Assembly: GCA_958450325.1 (NCBI GenBank)
Contig: OY288244.1
Span: forward strand, 36,455,424-36,519,423
DNA: 64,000 nucleotides
Reading direction: 5' to 3'
From: Agrostemma githago
Lineage: Eukaryota; Streptophyta; Magnoliopsida; Caryophyllales; Caryophyllaceae
In this document: piece after piece, positions 12,433 to 23,900 of the stretch
Numbering within the stretch: position 1 is the first letter of the stretch
Layout: every line of letters begins with the position of its first letter
Made by a program: the position numbers and the translations under genes
The notes under the pieces: generated by a model
The model's input: only the letters and a program-made list of their open reading frames with translations
Told to the model about the DNA's origin: nothing
Databases searched by the model: none

Positions 12433-15400
12433 AGGAATTGAAGAACAAGAAAGACGAGAGTGAGACTCCGTCAGGTATTGTCTTCACTTCCCTCTATATG
12501 ATAGACATTAACTATACTTGCACTTCCACTTGGGTATTAGATACCGGATGTGGTTCTCATCTTTGTAATCATTTACAGGGCATGAGGGACGTGCGAGCAC
12601 TAGCCAAGGGTGATGTAGACCTACGCATGGGAAATGGAGCTAGAGTAGCCGCTATATCCGTAGGCACTTATGTACTCACTCTAGCTAGTGGTTTAGAGTT
12701 GTATTTGAATAATTGTTATTTCGTACCAACTTTAACTAAGAACATTATCTCCATTTCCGTACTTGATATGGAAGGTTTTTCCTTTATGATTAAGGACAAT
12801 TGTTGTACTTTTTCATTTAATGACATGGTTTATGGTAAAGCTACGTCTATCGGAGGTATTTATGTTCTAGATAATGTTAATGATGTATATCATGTAGAGA
12901 ACAAGAAGCTCAAAACGGGTGAACCTAATCAATCCTACCTTTGGCATTGTCGTTTAGGACACATAAACGAACGACGCATAAAGAGACTTGTTTCAACGAA
13001 ACTTCTCAAACCATTTGATTACGAATCTTATGGTGTATGCGAGTCTTGCATATTAGGCAAGATGACTCGTGCTCCTTTCTCAAGTAAAGGAACACGAGCA
13101 AGTGAGGTATTGGGCCTTATACATACCGATGTGTGTGGCCCAATGACTATCACCGCTAGGGGTGGTTACAACTACTTCATCACTTTTACCGACGACTTAA
13201 GTAGATATGGGTATGTCTACTTAATGAGGCATAAGAGCGATGCTTTTGAAAAGTTCAAAGAGTTTCAAAGTGAAGTAGAGAACCAATTGGATAAAAAGAT
13301 TAAAGTACTACGATCCGATCGTGGCGGTGAATACCTAAATAATGAATTTGATTCACACCTAAAAGATTGTGGCATTGTATCACAATGGACTCCTCCTGGC
13401 ACACCACAGTTGAATGGTGTGGCCGAAAGGAGAAACCGAACTTTATTAGATATGGTTCGGTCCATGATGAGTCTCACTGAGCTTCCTGATTCATTTTGGG
13501 GTTTTGCCATTTTGTCCGCAATATTTTCACTAAATCGAAGCCCGACTAAAGCGGCCAATAAGACACCATATGAGATATGGAAGGGAAGGGTTCCTTATTT
13601 GTCGTTCATGAGAATCTGGGGTTGCGAGGCATATGTTCAGAACAAGTCTGACAACAAACTCGCACCAAGATCCGACAAATGTCTATTTGTAGGGTATCCA
13701 AAGGAAACACAAGGCTATTACTTCTACAATCGTCACGAAAACAAGGTGTTTGTGGCACGTGACGCTGTCTTTCTAGAAAATGACTTCATTTCTAGAAGAC
13801 AGAGTGGGAGAAAATTTGAACTTGATGAAGTCCAAGAGCCACAAACCGAAAATGAAGTGGAGGAAAGCGTTCCCTCCTCCTCGGACACGGTTGTTGTTCC
13901 CTTTGAACCTAGGAAATCCACGAGGATTAGTCATCCTCCTGATCGATACCTTGGTATTGTCGAGGAAGATGCGTTAGACATGTTGCTTTGCGAAAGTGAC
14001 GAGCCTAACACCTACAAGGCAGCCATATCTAGTCGTGATTCTATGCAATGGCTTCAAGCCATGCGATCCGAAATGGATTCTATGCACGAAAACCAAGTGT
14101 GGGATTTGGTTGATTTACCTGAAAAGGTGAGACCTCTTCAGTGTAAATGGATCTTTAAGATCAAGAATGGCATAGACGGACATAGAGATGTCTACAAAGC
14201 TAGATTGGTGGCAAAGGGTTTTACTCAAGTTCATGGTCTTCACTATGACGAAACCTTTGCTCCAGTCGCAATGCTTCGCTCCATAAGGATTATCCTAGCG
14301 ATTGCCGCATTTCATGATTATGAGATTTGGCAAATGGATGTCAAAACCGCCTTCTTGAATGGGATTCTAGAAGAGGAAGTGTATATGACACAACCAGAAG
14401 GTTTTGTAGATACATCTAATCCTAGGAAGGTATGCAAGCTTAAGAGATCCATTTATGGTCTTAAGCAAGCGTCCAGAAGTTGGAATCATCGCTTTGATCA
14501 TGTTATCAAACAATATGGTTTTGCTCGAAGTGTCGAGGAACCTTGTTTGTACATGAAGTTTAGTGGGAGTAAGGTAACCTTTCTTGTCTTGTATGTGGAT
14601 GACATACTTCTTATCGGGAATGACGTTCTAATGCTTGCTTCCGTAAAGGAGTGGCTTGGAAAGCACTTCCAAATGAAAGATTTGGGAAATGCACAATGTA
14701 TTTTGGGTATTCGGATCCATAGAGATAGATCCAAAAGGACGTTGGTATTAAGTCAAGAAGCTTATATAGATAAGATTCTTGATCGATTCAAAATGAAAGA
14801 CTCTAAGAGAGGCTTTCTTCCCATGAGTCAAGGTACCATTTTGTGCAAGTCACAGTGTCCTACCACACCCGAAGAAATTGAACGCATGAAGTTGATCCCA
14901 TATGCTTCCGCGGTTGGATCAATCATGTATGCCATGACGTGCACTCGTCCCGATGTTTCGTATGCTTTGAGCATGACGAGTCGTTATCAAGCCAATCCAG
15001 GTGAAAGTCACTGGACAGCCGTGAAGAACATCCTTAAGTACTTGCGAAGGACCAAGGATTTGTTCTTAGTGTTTGGAGGGGATACTGAATTACGTGTAAG
15101 AGGTTACACGGATGCCAGTTTCCAAACCGATCGGGATGATTTGAAATCTCAATCCGGCTATGTTTATATGTTGAATGGAGGAGCCATTAGTTGGAAGAGC
15201 TCCAAGCAAAGTGTCACCGCGGATTCTACAACAGAAGCTGAGTACGTCGCGGCTTCGGAAGCTGCAAAGGAAGCTGTTTGGATTCGTCAGTTTTTGGAAG
15301 GACTAGGAGTAGTCCATTCCGTCGAAGATCCTATCACCATATATTGTGATAACAGCGGGGCCATTTTTCAAGCAAAAGAGCCCAAGTCTAGCAATAAGTC

Positions 15401-15545
15401 TAGACATGTACTTAGGAAATACCACGTGATAAGAGATCTCGAGGAAAGGAAGGAAATCGATATATGTAAGGTTGGGACAGACGATAATATCGCTGATCCT
15501 TTAACCAAGCCACCCAATCAGTATCACAAAACCCTTCTAAAGTAA
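12429..15545 (+). CDS. pol: Copia Pol polyprotein (protease, integrase, RT, RNase H)
   Basis: This is the enzymatic polyprotein of the Angela element, 1038 codons open. The frame entering it also holds the Gag zinc knuckle upstream, so the TTG at 12429 is not a real start. Domains in order: aspartic protease with DTG at residues 38-40; GAG-pre-integrase with HCRLGH near residue 173; integrase core with catalytic D near 234, D near 297 (SDRGGEY) and E near 333; the integrase C-terminal region with the VGYPKETQGYYF motif; reverse transcriptase with KARLVAKGF and the YVDD box near 721; and RNase H with TEAEY and YCDNSGA. All catalytic motifs I can check are present. The true homology ends around DPLTKP (about 15508). 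The last dozen residues read into the neighbouring minus-strand copia, so the RNase H end and the 3' LTR are lost. Confidence 0.93.
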   Translation: MKELKNKKDESETPSGIVFTSLYMIDINYTCTSTWVLDTGCGSHLCNHLQGMRDVRALAKGDVDLRMGNGARVAAISVGTYVLTLASGLELYLNNCYFVPTLTKNIISISVLDMEGFSFMIKDNCCTFSFNDMVYGKATSIGGIYVLDNVNDVYHVENKKLKTGEPNQSYLWHCRLGHINERRIKRLVSTKLLKPFDYESYGVCESCILGKMTRAPFSSKGTRASEVLGLIHTDVCGPMTITARGGYNYFITFTDDLSRYGYVYLMRHKSDAFEKFKEFQSEVENQLDKKIKVLRSDRGGEYLNNEFDSHLKDCGIVSQWTPPGTPQLNGVAERRNRTLLDMVRSMMSLTELPDSFWGFAILSAIFSLNRSPTKAANKTPYEIWKGRVPYLSFMRIWGCEAYVQNKSDNKLAPRSDKCLFVGYPKETQGYYFYNRHENKVFVARDAVFLENDFISRRQSGRKFELDEVQEPQTENEVEESVPSSSDTVVVPFEPRKSTRISHPPDRYLGIVEEDALDMLLCESDEPNTYKAAISSRDSMQWLQAMRSEMDSMHENQVWDLVDLPEKVRPLQCKWIFKIKNGIDGHRDVYKARLVAKGFTQVHGLHYDETFAPVAMLRSIRIILAIAAFHDYEIWQMDVKTAFLNGILEEEVYMTQPEGFVDTSNPRKVCKLKRSIYGLKQASRSWNHRFDHVIKQYGFARSVEEPCLYMKFSGSKVTFLVLYVDDILLIGNDVLMLASVKEWLGKHFQMKDLGNAQCILGIRIHRDRSKRTLVLSQEAYIDKILDRFKMKDSKRGFLPMSQGTILCKSQCPTTPEEIERMKLIPYASAVGSIMYAMTCTRPDVSYALSMTSRYQANPGESHWTAVKNILKYLRRTKDLFLVFGGDTELRVRGYTDASFQTDRDDLKSQSGYVYMLNGGAISWKSSKQSVTADSTTEAEYVAASEAAKEAVWIRQFLEGLGVVHSVEDPITIYCDNSGAIFQAKEPKSSNKSRHVLRKYHVIRDLEERKEIDICKVGTDDNIADPLTKPPNQYHKTLLK

Positions 15546-16560
15546 AGCAGGAGTTAGAGTTGAGGAGAATACCTTGAGTTGAGCATTTAGAAAGGTATCT
15601 TAATGTGTGAATGGTAGCCTCCATATGAGGAACTCGTGGCTGAGACATGAATTGACTTAAATGCTGAACTGTATAAGCAATATCAGGGCGTGTATGAGTC
15701 AGATAATTGAGCTTGCCAATGAGCTTGCGGTAGAAAGAAGCATCTGAGAGCAAAGGACCATCATCAGGGGACAATTTGGTAGCAGGATCAAGAGGAGAAC
15801 TAGCCGGTTTGGAATGAATGCAATCAAATTTAGTCAGTAATTCAACAAGAAACTTGTGCTGAGTGACAGCAATTTCAGAAACCACTGTGTGAAATTCCAT
15901 ACCAAGAAAGTAAGCAAGAGATCCTAAATCCTTTATTCTGAAGGTGGCATCAAGGAAAGACTTGAAAGAGTGGATTTCATCAATGTGATCACCAGTGATC
16001 AAAATGACATCAACATAAACAACTAAGTAAACTTTCTGACCTTGGGAGGATTTGTAGAATAGAGAGTAGTCATTGAGAGACTGAATGTAACCCCTGGAAC
16101 GTAGAGCACAACTCAATTTCTCATACCACTGGCGAGATGCTTGCTTGAGACCATAGAGTGACTTTTCTAGTTTACGAACCAACCCAGGGGAAGAAGTAAG
16201 ACCTGGAGGAGGCTTCATATAGATATCCTCATGAAGATCACCATGCAAAAAAGCATTTTTAACATCGAGTTGAGTAAAGGGCCACTTGTGTTTGGCAACA
16301 ACAGCAATCAAACAGCAAATGATGGTCATTTTAACCACAGGGGAGAAGGTTTCAGTGTAGTCAATTCCCTCCGACTGTGCATCACCCTTAACAACCAAGC
16401 GAGCTTTATATCGCTCAATTGAACCATCGGACTTATGTTTCACTTTGGAATCCCATTTACAGCTAATTGCTTTCTTATTAGTAGGAAGGGGGACAAGTTT
16501 CCAAGTGTTGTTAGCCTCGAGGTAAGAAAACTCCTTAGCTATGGCATCCCTCCATTCAGG
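15511..16560 (-). pseudogene. Second copia, reverse transcriptase and start of RNase H
   Basis: On the minus strand from 16560 the reading gives ANNTWKLVPLP, RYKARLVVKG, the LDVKNAFLHGDL motif, YVDVILITGD (YVDD changed to YVDV, a lost catalytic Asp) and the THTRPDIAY region. It then stops at GFCDTDW, the start of RNase H, at the junction with the Angela element. The open frame 15412-16443 therefore ends in about 30 residues of antisense Angela sequence. The wording differs from Angela, so it is another copia lineage, which I do not name. The mutated YVDD box and truncation mark it as dead. Confidence 0.85.
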
Positions 16561-16924
16561 AAAAAGAGCAGCTTGGAATAATTCTTTGACTCCTTAACAG
16601 GGAGAAGTGACACAGTATCTAACAAGGGATTTGCACTGGTGTTAAAACAAAAAATATTTGGGGAATGTTGGTCAGAAATGCAAAGAGATGTCGGAGTATG
16701 AGCACCAGAGGCAATGGAGTGTGACTGAGTGATATTACAGTGGTAATCCTGTAGATAAGAAGGTGGTTTAGCAATTCTGGAGGACTGTCTAGGTGGAATA
16801 GGAGAAGGAGGAGAATTGTGAACATCTACAGAAGAGTTGTCAATCAAACCAGTATCTATGATAGGAGGACTAGAAGATGGGGAATCAAGTAAAATAGGAG
16901 AAAAAGAAGAATTAGTAGGTGGAA
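16561..16924 (-). pseudogene. Second copia, integrase-RT linker, frameshifted
   Basis: Serine- and proline-rich linker sequence joins integrase and RT, including the conserved PPRQSSRIAKPPSYLQDYHC segment just before RT (frame 16539-16847). It is broken into overlapping frames by indels. This is typical of the variable copia linker and is consistent with the pol order on both sides. Confidence 0.72.
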
Positions 16925-17580
16925 TTAAAGGAGGAAGATCAGTGATCTATTCGTGGTAGGGAAAGATGTGCTCATGAAAAACCACATCTCTTGAAATGAA
17001 TACTTGAGAGGTCTCAAGATTGAGGAGTTTGTAAGCCTTTTTGCCAAAGAGATAACCAAGGAACACAGATGGAATGGCTCCAGAAACAAATTTTTCTCTG
17101 CCATGCTTGGGGTGCTTGCATAACATAAGCAACCAAAAGCTCTCATGTGGGACAAATTAGGGATATTGTAAAAGAGCAGTTCATAAGGAGATTTGTTTTG
17201 GAGTAGGTGGGAAGGCAATCTGTTAATGACATATGTGGCGGTAAGGACACACTCTCCCCAATAATTTTTAGGCAATTTTGATTGGAATATTAAAGCAGGA
17301 GCAGTTTCAAGAAGGTGCTTGTGTTTGCATTCCACCACTCTATTCTGTTGTGGAGTATGGAAACAAGAAGTTTGATGATTGGTTTTCTTAAGAAGAAATG
17401 ATTTGGTGTAATTACTGGTACCCAATTCAAGAGCACTGTCGCTCCTGATAGTGAGGATTTTCTTATTGAATTGGCGTTTAGCCATTGAAATGAATGTTTG
17501 TATGAATGTGAAAGCATTGCTTTTACAAGAAATAAGGTGTGTCAAAGTAGTACGGGTAAAGTCATCAACAAAGGTTAGGA
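16925..17580 (-). pseudogene. Second copia, integrase core
   Basis: The frame at 16925-17545 (206 residues) has a region equivalent to the second catalytic Asp (TIRSDSALE, where functional copia integrases have SDNG-type wording), HTPQQNRVVE with the catalytic Glu, NYWGECVLTATYVINRLPS and RAFGCLCYAS. The C-terminal part continues in another frame (16947-17132). These are clear copia integrase features with degraded motifs and at least one frameshift. It lies between the linker and the GAG-pre-integrase part, as expected for pol. Confidence 0.83.
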
Positions 17581-17796
17581 AATATTTATATCCATTGTAT
17601 GTTTGAGTAGGTTAAGGACCCCAAAGATCAATGTGAATGAGCTAAAATGGGGAGGTGGACTGTATAGAACTGTTGGGAAATGGAAGGCGATGCTGTCTAG
17701 CCTTAGCACAAATCAAGCAAGATTGAAACTCTTCTGCATTTATTACACAATTCTTACAAGAAGAAAGTTGTTTGAGCTTATACAAAGGAATATGAC

Positions 17797-18007
17797 TTAG
17801 CCTATAGTGTCAAACACGAGCACTAACAGTAGAAGAAAATTAGTAACAGAATCAGCTAAACAAGTAGAAGAAACAGTTGTATGGTTTGTGCCAAACTTTA
17901 GAGACGTCTTCAGGGAAGAGTACTGAAAATAACAAGCTTGTGAGGTGAAGTGATTAGAAGTTCCAAATTGCCTAGACAGTTTTGCTATGGATAAAAGATT
18001 GTACTTG
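17797..18007 (-). pseudogene. Second copia, region between protease and integrase, split by a solo LTR
   Basis: The minus-strand frame contains NLLSIAKLSRQFGTSN followed by the GAG-pre-integrase side of pol. Protease-side residues ending LYVPSFKL lie 8 kb away at 26103-26318. Joining the two reading frames conceptually at the ACTTG duplication restores the usual copia order, which shows that the LTR at 18008-26097 is a later insertion. Confidence 0.85.
18003..18007. repeat. Target-site duplication ACTTG, left copy
   Basis: The five bases before the LTR start TGTAGACACCC at 18008 recur at 26098-26102 directly after its end GTCCACA. A 5-bp duplication is the normal footprint of an LTR retrotransposon integrase. 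Confidence 0.9.
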
Positions 18008-18235
18008 TGTAGACACCCACATTTTGACCGCCAGGTGTCTATGGTAGTTTCCGCCAAACACCCGATGATGATCGGACGCAAACATGCTTTGATGGACTCG
18101 GATATGGGCTCGAAATCATGGACATTTGGCTTGGGCTTATTACGGAGTACAAATATTACAAAACCAACCTCAAATCCAGGCCCAGTAGGTCGTTTCGAGT
18201 CAAATAAGACTAATTTGGGTCCACTAGTAGAAAAA

Positions 18236-18480
18236 TTGTGATTTGCGGCCCCAAAAAACATCTCATTTGCAGCGTTTTTTACGATGCCGCATATGGCGGG
18301 GCAGCAAATAAAATATTTTGGTGCGGCGTCTGAAAAACGCCGCAAATAGGCATCTTAATTGCGGCGTTTTTCTAAAAAACGCCTCAAATAAGGTTCATAT
18401 TTGCGGCGTTTTATAGAAAAGACGCCTTAAATGAGCCATTTATTTGCGGCTCTTTCATTAAAAAGACGCCTCAAATAGTA
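18236..18480. repeat. CACTA subterminal repeats
   Basis: Several copies of TTGCGGCGTTTT and its complement AAAACGCCGCAA lie within 250 bp of the left end, spaced about 30-40 bp. A weaker, degenerate set (AATTATTTGCTGC, CAAATAAGGAGCAGC) is near the right end around 23950-24000. Confidence 0.75.
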
Positions 18481-19549
18481 GTTTTAAAAAATAAAAAAAA
18501 AATACTGCAATGGAAATGAATAAAAAACACAATTTCAATATTTAATACGAAGTTCAAAATTTGCATGCATATTAATAAATTTATACAACCAAATGTCTTA
18601 CATTCATTCTGTCAACATCCCCGACATTTATACAAGTCCAAAAAAATTAATATAGATATGTTTCTAAATACTAGTACACTTGTAAAATACGAAGCTCATT
18701 TGTCCCGCTGTTTATTCATCTCATCTTCAGCTCTTCCTCAGATGACTTAAGAGTCTAAAGTTGGTTTTACAGTCAAGAGTCGGGACCAATCTGTGGATAA
18801 GTATGTATCTACAACTCGTCGAGTATCAACTACGATCTTGGAATAAGTTATAATTAGCACATTGATAGAAATACCTGTAGAACCATATTCTATGTCCGGC
18901 GGCAAACTTCTTGTAAATTGGAAAGTAGTGAGGGCTTTGAAATTGTCCGGCTACAGAATAATGTTAAGCTGCAAATCAATGTAAAATCACACAGTACGAG
19001 TTACAAAAGAATGCTGAGGTCATACTTATCACAAGCATCTTTCTGGACCTACAAAAGAATTCAAACGTCAGTAGTTAGTACTATAGAATGCTGAGGTCAG
19101 TTCTACATCATCACTCTAAGAAACTCCATTTCAAAGAAATGACATCAATACTCCATAACAATAGATCTTTACAACTGAAATAGTAATTTGTGTCATTGTT
19201 TGATGATTTGCTCACAGTGAACAGTGTCCTCGGCCCAAATCAAAATGGTTGTTTCTCCACTAAAATAAAACAAGAACATATATAAATATTGCCGATTTAT
19301 GCGTTTCACAACATGAGACAAACAACATTCGCACAGCTAAGACACCTATGGCATGTAATCAGGCTTTCTCCCAAAATAAAGATACGGAAAAGGTAGCATC
19401 AAATAAAAATTAAGTGTCAAAAACAAATTGATATATACTCCGTAGAAGATATATAGAAGATTTTGAAACTTAATATTTTCAATGATATATAACAAACCTT
19501 AAAAATACGGAATTACATTTCATAACCTTATTTTGCTCTATTGTTACAG
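18481..19549. other. CACTA interior without recognisable gene
   Basis: This is AT-rich sequence between the subterminal repeats and the captured exon. The last part directly before 19550 (AACCTTATTTTGCTCTATTG, then TTACAG) looks like the 3' end of the captured intron. The small frame at 18565-18750 has no recognisable content. Confidence 0.5.
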
Positions 19550-20136
19550 CTTAGAGGGAATAATGTTTTTATGGTCCACTACTGTACTAGTGTACTCCCA
19601 GTGGTAAGCCCATCATATGAAGGATTGAAAACAATCAATAATCCACATTCTTCTTCAAACTTATTCAAGCTCACATACCTTTGCATCTCCCTCGCTCTAA
19701 TGTCAATTGGTGCTGGCGGGATTCGATCCTCATCCTTGGCATTCGGAGCAGATCAACTCTCAAACAGCACTGAAAACAACGAAAATGTCAAACCCGAAAC
19801 TAATGCAGCATTGGAGGCTTTGTTGAATGCATACTACATATCAATTACACTCGCAACAATCTTTGCATACACCTTCATTGTTTACATCCAAGACCATTTC
19901 GGTTTGTAAGTTGGATTTGCCAATCCTGTCGTAATCATGCTAGTTGTGACTAGTTGCTTCTTTGCTTCATCATTTTATGTCAAGTTGAAGCCGAGGGCTA
20001 GCATCTTTACTCGGTTAGCTCAGGTGGTGGTTGCGTCCTGCAGGAGAAATAGGCATTATCAATCATCAACTGATTTCAAGACGGTTTATCATATTGAGAA
20101 AGGAGCATTAGTCGAAGTCCAAACTGAGAAACTAAG
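19550..20136 (+). pseudogene. Captured exon of an NPF (NRT1/PTR family) transporter
   Basis: NPF proteins are plasma-membrane or vacuolar proton-coupled carriers of nitrate, peptides or hormones with 12 membrane segments. The translated stretch carries the family hallmark SIGAGGIRSSSLAFGADQL, then a hydrophobic membrane segment, a second membrane segment (residues after 19937) and ends at EKLR. It begins after a 3' splice site (TTGTTACAG) and ends at a 5' splice site (AAG|GTACGTA), at the intron position after EKLR commonly seen in this family. So a genomic exon with intron edges was captured, not a cDNA. The reading frame is kept throughout except for one stop (TAA, 19907-19909), explained by a single C-to-T change. 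It is only about one third of the protein, so it is non-functional. Confidence 0.87.
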
Positions 20137-20374
20137 GTACGTATGCCCTCAACTCAATCCCCATTAAATCATTTCATTAATTAATATATACTCCGTATTA
20201 AATTTGAATGGTAATGAAATTGTCTTTTTACCCGAAATTTTTTTCAAATAAATTATACGTCGTATGTTGATATTTATTACGAGTATATATATTTTCAAGT
20301 AAATTATACATCGTATACGACATCGACATCATCTCTTACCCCAACACATTTCCAATTAAATTATATACACGGTA

Positions 20375-20464
20375 CTCCCTCCGATTTTTACGGTTCACAA
20401 TATTTTATAAGATTTGTGAGGGGTATTATAATCAAATGTTGCGAATCGTAAGAATCGGAGGGAG
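20375..20464. mobile_element. Stowaway-type MITE, 90 bp
   Basis: Inverted ends CTCCCTCCGATT...AATCGGAGGGAG are flanked by TA at 20373-20374 and 20465-20466. This is the standard Tc1/mariner-derived Stowaway structure. It lies inside the CACTA element, so it is the youngest layer here. Confidence 0.92.
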
Positions 20465-20466
20465 TA

Positions 20467-23375
20467 TTATTATTTAGTATTTACTCACATATTAGCTTGA
20501 CAAAAAAATTAAACTAAACTTTAAATAAATAGATTACTAGTTTTAATTAGCTTCAAGCCTACTCAACTCATTATCATCCATGCACGCATAACGCTCACAC
20601 AATCACAGCAAAGTTTCATATGAAACATTTAAAGTAAAAAAAGGCATTAATTAAGATTGATCAATCTATAAAACCATATATAATCCATCAAAAATCTCCA
20701 AAATCCAACATAAATAATAATGAGATTTTTAAGTGAAATAATTACACTTAAACAATGTAAAATCTCTACTCATTTTAACCCCATCGATCAGAAATGAATT
20801 GTCTTTTCATGGAACTGAATCATTTCACGTGTCAAAAACAAATTGATCAATTCATAATGAAAAATGCAACAAGAAACAAAAAAGAGAAACATAGATAATA
20901 ACACAATACTTATGAGCTTAAAGAAATAAGCATCAAGTATGCACAGAAAAGTGCTAATAAAAGTGATAGATAATAACAGGTCAATAACGAAAAAGATTAA
21001 AACAATGGCAGGGAAGGCAAAAGGCAAGCAGTAGTAGAAGCTTAAAAATCAACTACAATTATTATTCCTCTGTCTTAGTATTTCCAAATGTTAAGCCTAA
21101 ACATCTCGGGTTAAACTTCTAAGAAATGAACGCAATATATGGTTATAAGGTTAAATGGGTAACATACCTTCACGACGGGCGTGCATCAAATTAAAACCGG
21201 TATGATGCGAAACAATAAGGGGGCTCGACAAAAGTTGTGATGCACTGCTAAGTAACACCCAACCACACATATCCAAGAAAGAAAAAGTGACTATATACGT
21301 ACATTACAATGAGATCACTTCAGCAAGGATATATCATTACCAACAGCAAGAGTACTAGATTCTCGTTTGTTAGAGCTATACCGCCACCTACCATCACTTT
21401 GAGCAAGTGTCTGAAGAAATGCAGCAGCAACATTTTACACTTCCAGGTGAAAAACAAGAGGCGAAATAAAAGAAATATACAAGAAGATGAAGATAAACAA
21501 AACGTTATAGAAAGACCAAATATACCGACCTTAACTGAACAAAAAACTTCGCCAACATTTTCAAGTTGAATATCTAAATCACGGAGATTGAGAGAAAACA
21601 GCTAAACAGTGAGGAAACTTGTGAACCCATCAAGAGAGAGAGAAAGAGAGACGTTGAACACCTCGGCGATAAACGAAACAGTTGCATAATCATACATATT
21701 GGCTTTGTTACTCTGAGATAGAGTGGTCAAAATGCCTTGTCACAAGCACAGTCGATACTAAAACATTGGGCCATGGAATTCCTCAAGTTCCAAATGATAA
21801 ACACGGCTCATGAGCTCAAAGACCGTTGATGCAAGGAGCATAAACTTCTGTGAAAGTAAATGACACTACAAAAAAATCAGATCCTAGCAAATAGATGCTC
21901 AGAAATCTTGCAAAGGCCAACTACTGCAAAGTTGTTTTGTAGAAGAGTTGCTCGTGTTGATATAAAGTTGCAGCAAAATAACTTGAGCACGACTCTTCCT
22001 TACAACATTACCAACCAATCTCGTTCCGTTGTTCAAATCTAACATGCTCGACACAGGTATAATGTCTCAAATTTTGTAGGGCTTCACATATATCGGTATC
22101 ACATGGTTAAGATAGAACACTTTAAAAGACCAACACTAGCTCGTACATGAACTATCGATAACTCTCTTAACTAATCTAAACTACACAGTATAGTAGTGAA
22201 CACTTGAAAAGACCAACACTAGCCTATAAAATTAAAAATAAATAAATAAACAAATATAAGCCTAATGCCTCATTAAATCGTGACAAACCACCTACTAGGT
22301 TATGAACATTCCCAACAATATTACCCTAATCCTCATTAATCAGTATCATTATCATTACCACCGCGTCAAATGAACTATGCAGATTGTGATGTTACTGAGG
22401 TATAAGGGCAGACGTACGCATTCAGACACGTTACTATTAGATGAATCATAATGAAACTATGACAAGATTCAACTGGATGACAGCCACTTCACAGTTATTT
22501 CAAGGCAGCCAGATAAATCGACTACCACCACAACAATTAACAAAGGGACACTAGTAGAGCTACTATTAGATGAACTAGAAGCCAATAGATCTGATGAAAG
22601 AACACAAGAAGCAACTCTCACTGTTCTGAAACTCCGAATAACTGAAAGAACATGAATACAGGTACGTAATACTCTATTTCAAACCAACAGTTCACTTTAC
22701 GCTAACACATCACTTGAGGTGAGTTCACTTTACGCCAACAAGAATACAAGTATGTAATATTTTATATCACGCACCGCCTTAAATCCTGAAAGCAAAAAGT
22801 ATGTTATGTACCTGTCTTAAGTACTGAATGTTATCAAAAAGTAATCAAGAATTATGCACATGAATGGACATAGGATTAGCTATTATCAATATATTACCAT
22901 TATTCATGAAACTATGGTCATTACTTGAACAATTTATAATCAACATACACACTTCATTATTAAATCAATAAGGTCTTTCTTTATAAATCATAAAATAGAC
23001 ATCATTATTTGTGCAGCTTCACTGAGCATATGTTTTGTCACAGGGCTGAATAATATAAGTGACCATTCTTTAAATACCGAATCTTTAAAGAATCTTAGAA
23101 CACAGTACACAGACTGCAAAAATTTTTGTCACAGAATATTAACGTGATGGGTTGATTACGGATTTTGTCGCAGAATGCAACATAGTAAAGAAACTTAGAA
23201 CACAATACATAGTGCCCTATGTTTCAATCCGTTTTTCAGCAGTTAACAAATTTAAAACACAAAATTTATAACAAAAACCCTAAATTAGTGACAAAAACTG
23301 GTAAATTAGAAGTAAAACAAATAATTAATAACAAAAGGATGAAATTCAAATGCAACAACTAAAGTTTCAACCTTT
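20467..23375. other. CACTA interior, no gene recognised
   Basis: AT-rich sequence without convincing coding content. Short frames at 20788-21027, 21309-21569 and 21860-22042 are not similar to any family I know. The first 200 bp may still be intron of the captured NPF gene. Confidence 0.5.
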
Positions 23376-23900
23376 ATCAAATCTCAAGTACTCTGACCAT
23401 TAATAACCCTAAATTAGTGACCTGACCAACTGAAATGAAACTGAGGTGAAATGAGGGGAAGGGCAACAACCTGTGAATGGACCGACGAGACAACCACCTG
23501 AGCAAGGACCGACGAGATTTCGTGGGGGAAGACGAAGAAGGAGCGACGCGAGAATAGGTAAAAGACAAAGGGGCAAACACAGACGCAAGGATCGGCGAGC
23601 AAAAGACTGAAAACAAGTGAAGGATGAACTGAAACAGGTAAAGGAGGAGGAAGGAGGAGCGATGGATGGATCTAGGGTTTTGGAAATCGAAATGGGAGAA
23701 TGGGGTCTGTGTATCGCGCGAAGAAGGACAGAGATAGAGGGTAAGTTTCTTATGTTAAAATGGATGGAGTTTTGTTTTTCTTTTAATTGCTTTAGTCCAT
23801 TATTACATGAGGCGTCAGTTTTGGAAGATGGACGCAGCACCTTCCAATTATTTTTAAGTAGGTGCTGCACAGATGCTGCACCACCTTTTTTTTATTAATT
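23376..23900 (-). other. Possible 5' leader or first exon of an unidentified gene inside the CACTA
   Basis: On the minus strand this GC-richer stretch contains AAACCCTAGATCCATCC, wording typical of plant 5' untranslated regions, followed by a CT-rich leader. Three overlapping minus-strand frames (23377-23870) and one plus-strand frame exist, none recognisable. It may be the start of the element's own lost transposase gene or another captured fragment. Confidence 0.35.

Larger units (their letters stand above)
8548..15510 (+). mobile_element. Ty1/copia retrotransposon, Angela lineage, 3' truncated
   Basis: It consists of a 5' LTR, initiator-Met PBS, a 1.7-kb leader, gag, and pol in copia order (PR-IN-RT-RNH). 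The integrase and RT wording, for example the stretch around HTDVCGPM and SDRGGEYL, and the LTR start TGTTGGAG fit the Angela/BARE lineage. It is inserted into the minus-strand LARD after TAAGG (8543-8547). The element ends inside the end of the RNase H region near 15510, where a minus-strand copia of another lineage begins. The 3' LTR, PPT and right TSD are missing, so it cannot be mobile by itself. Only one LTR exists, so age cannot be estimated from LTR pairs. Confidence 0.9.

Noticed and set aside
15412..15510. C-terminal 30 residues of the minus-strand copia RT frame
   Set aside because: They are antisense of the Angela RNase H coding region; copia homology ends at GFCDTDW.
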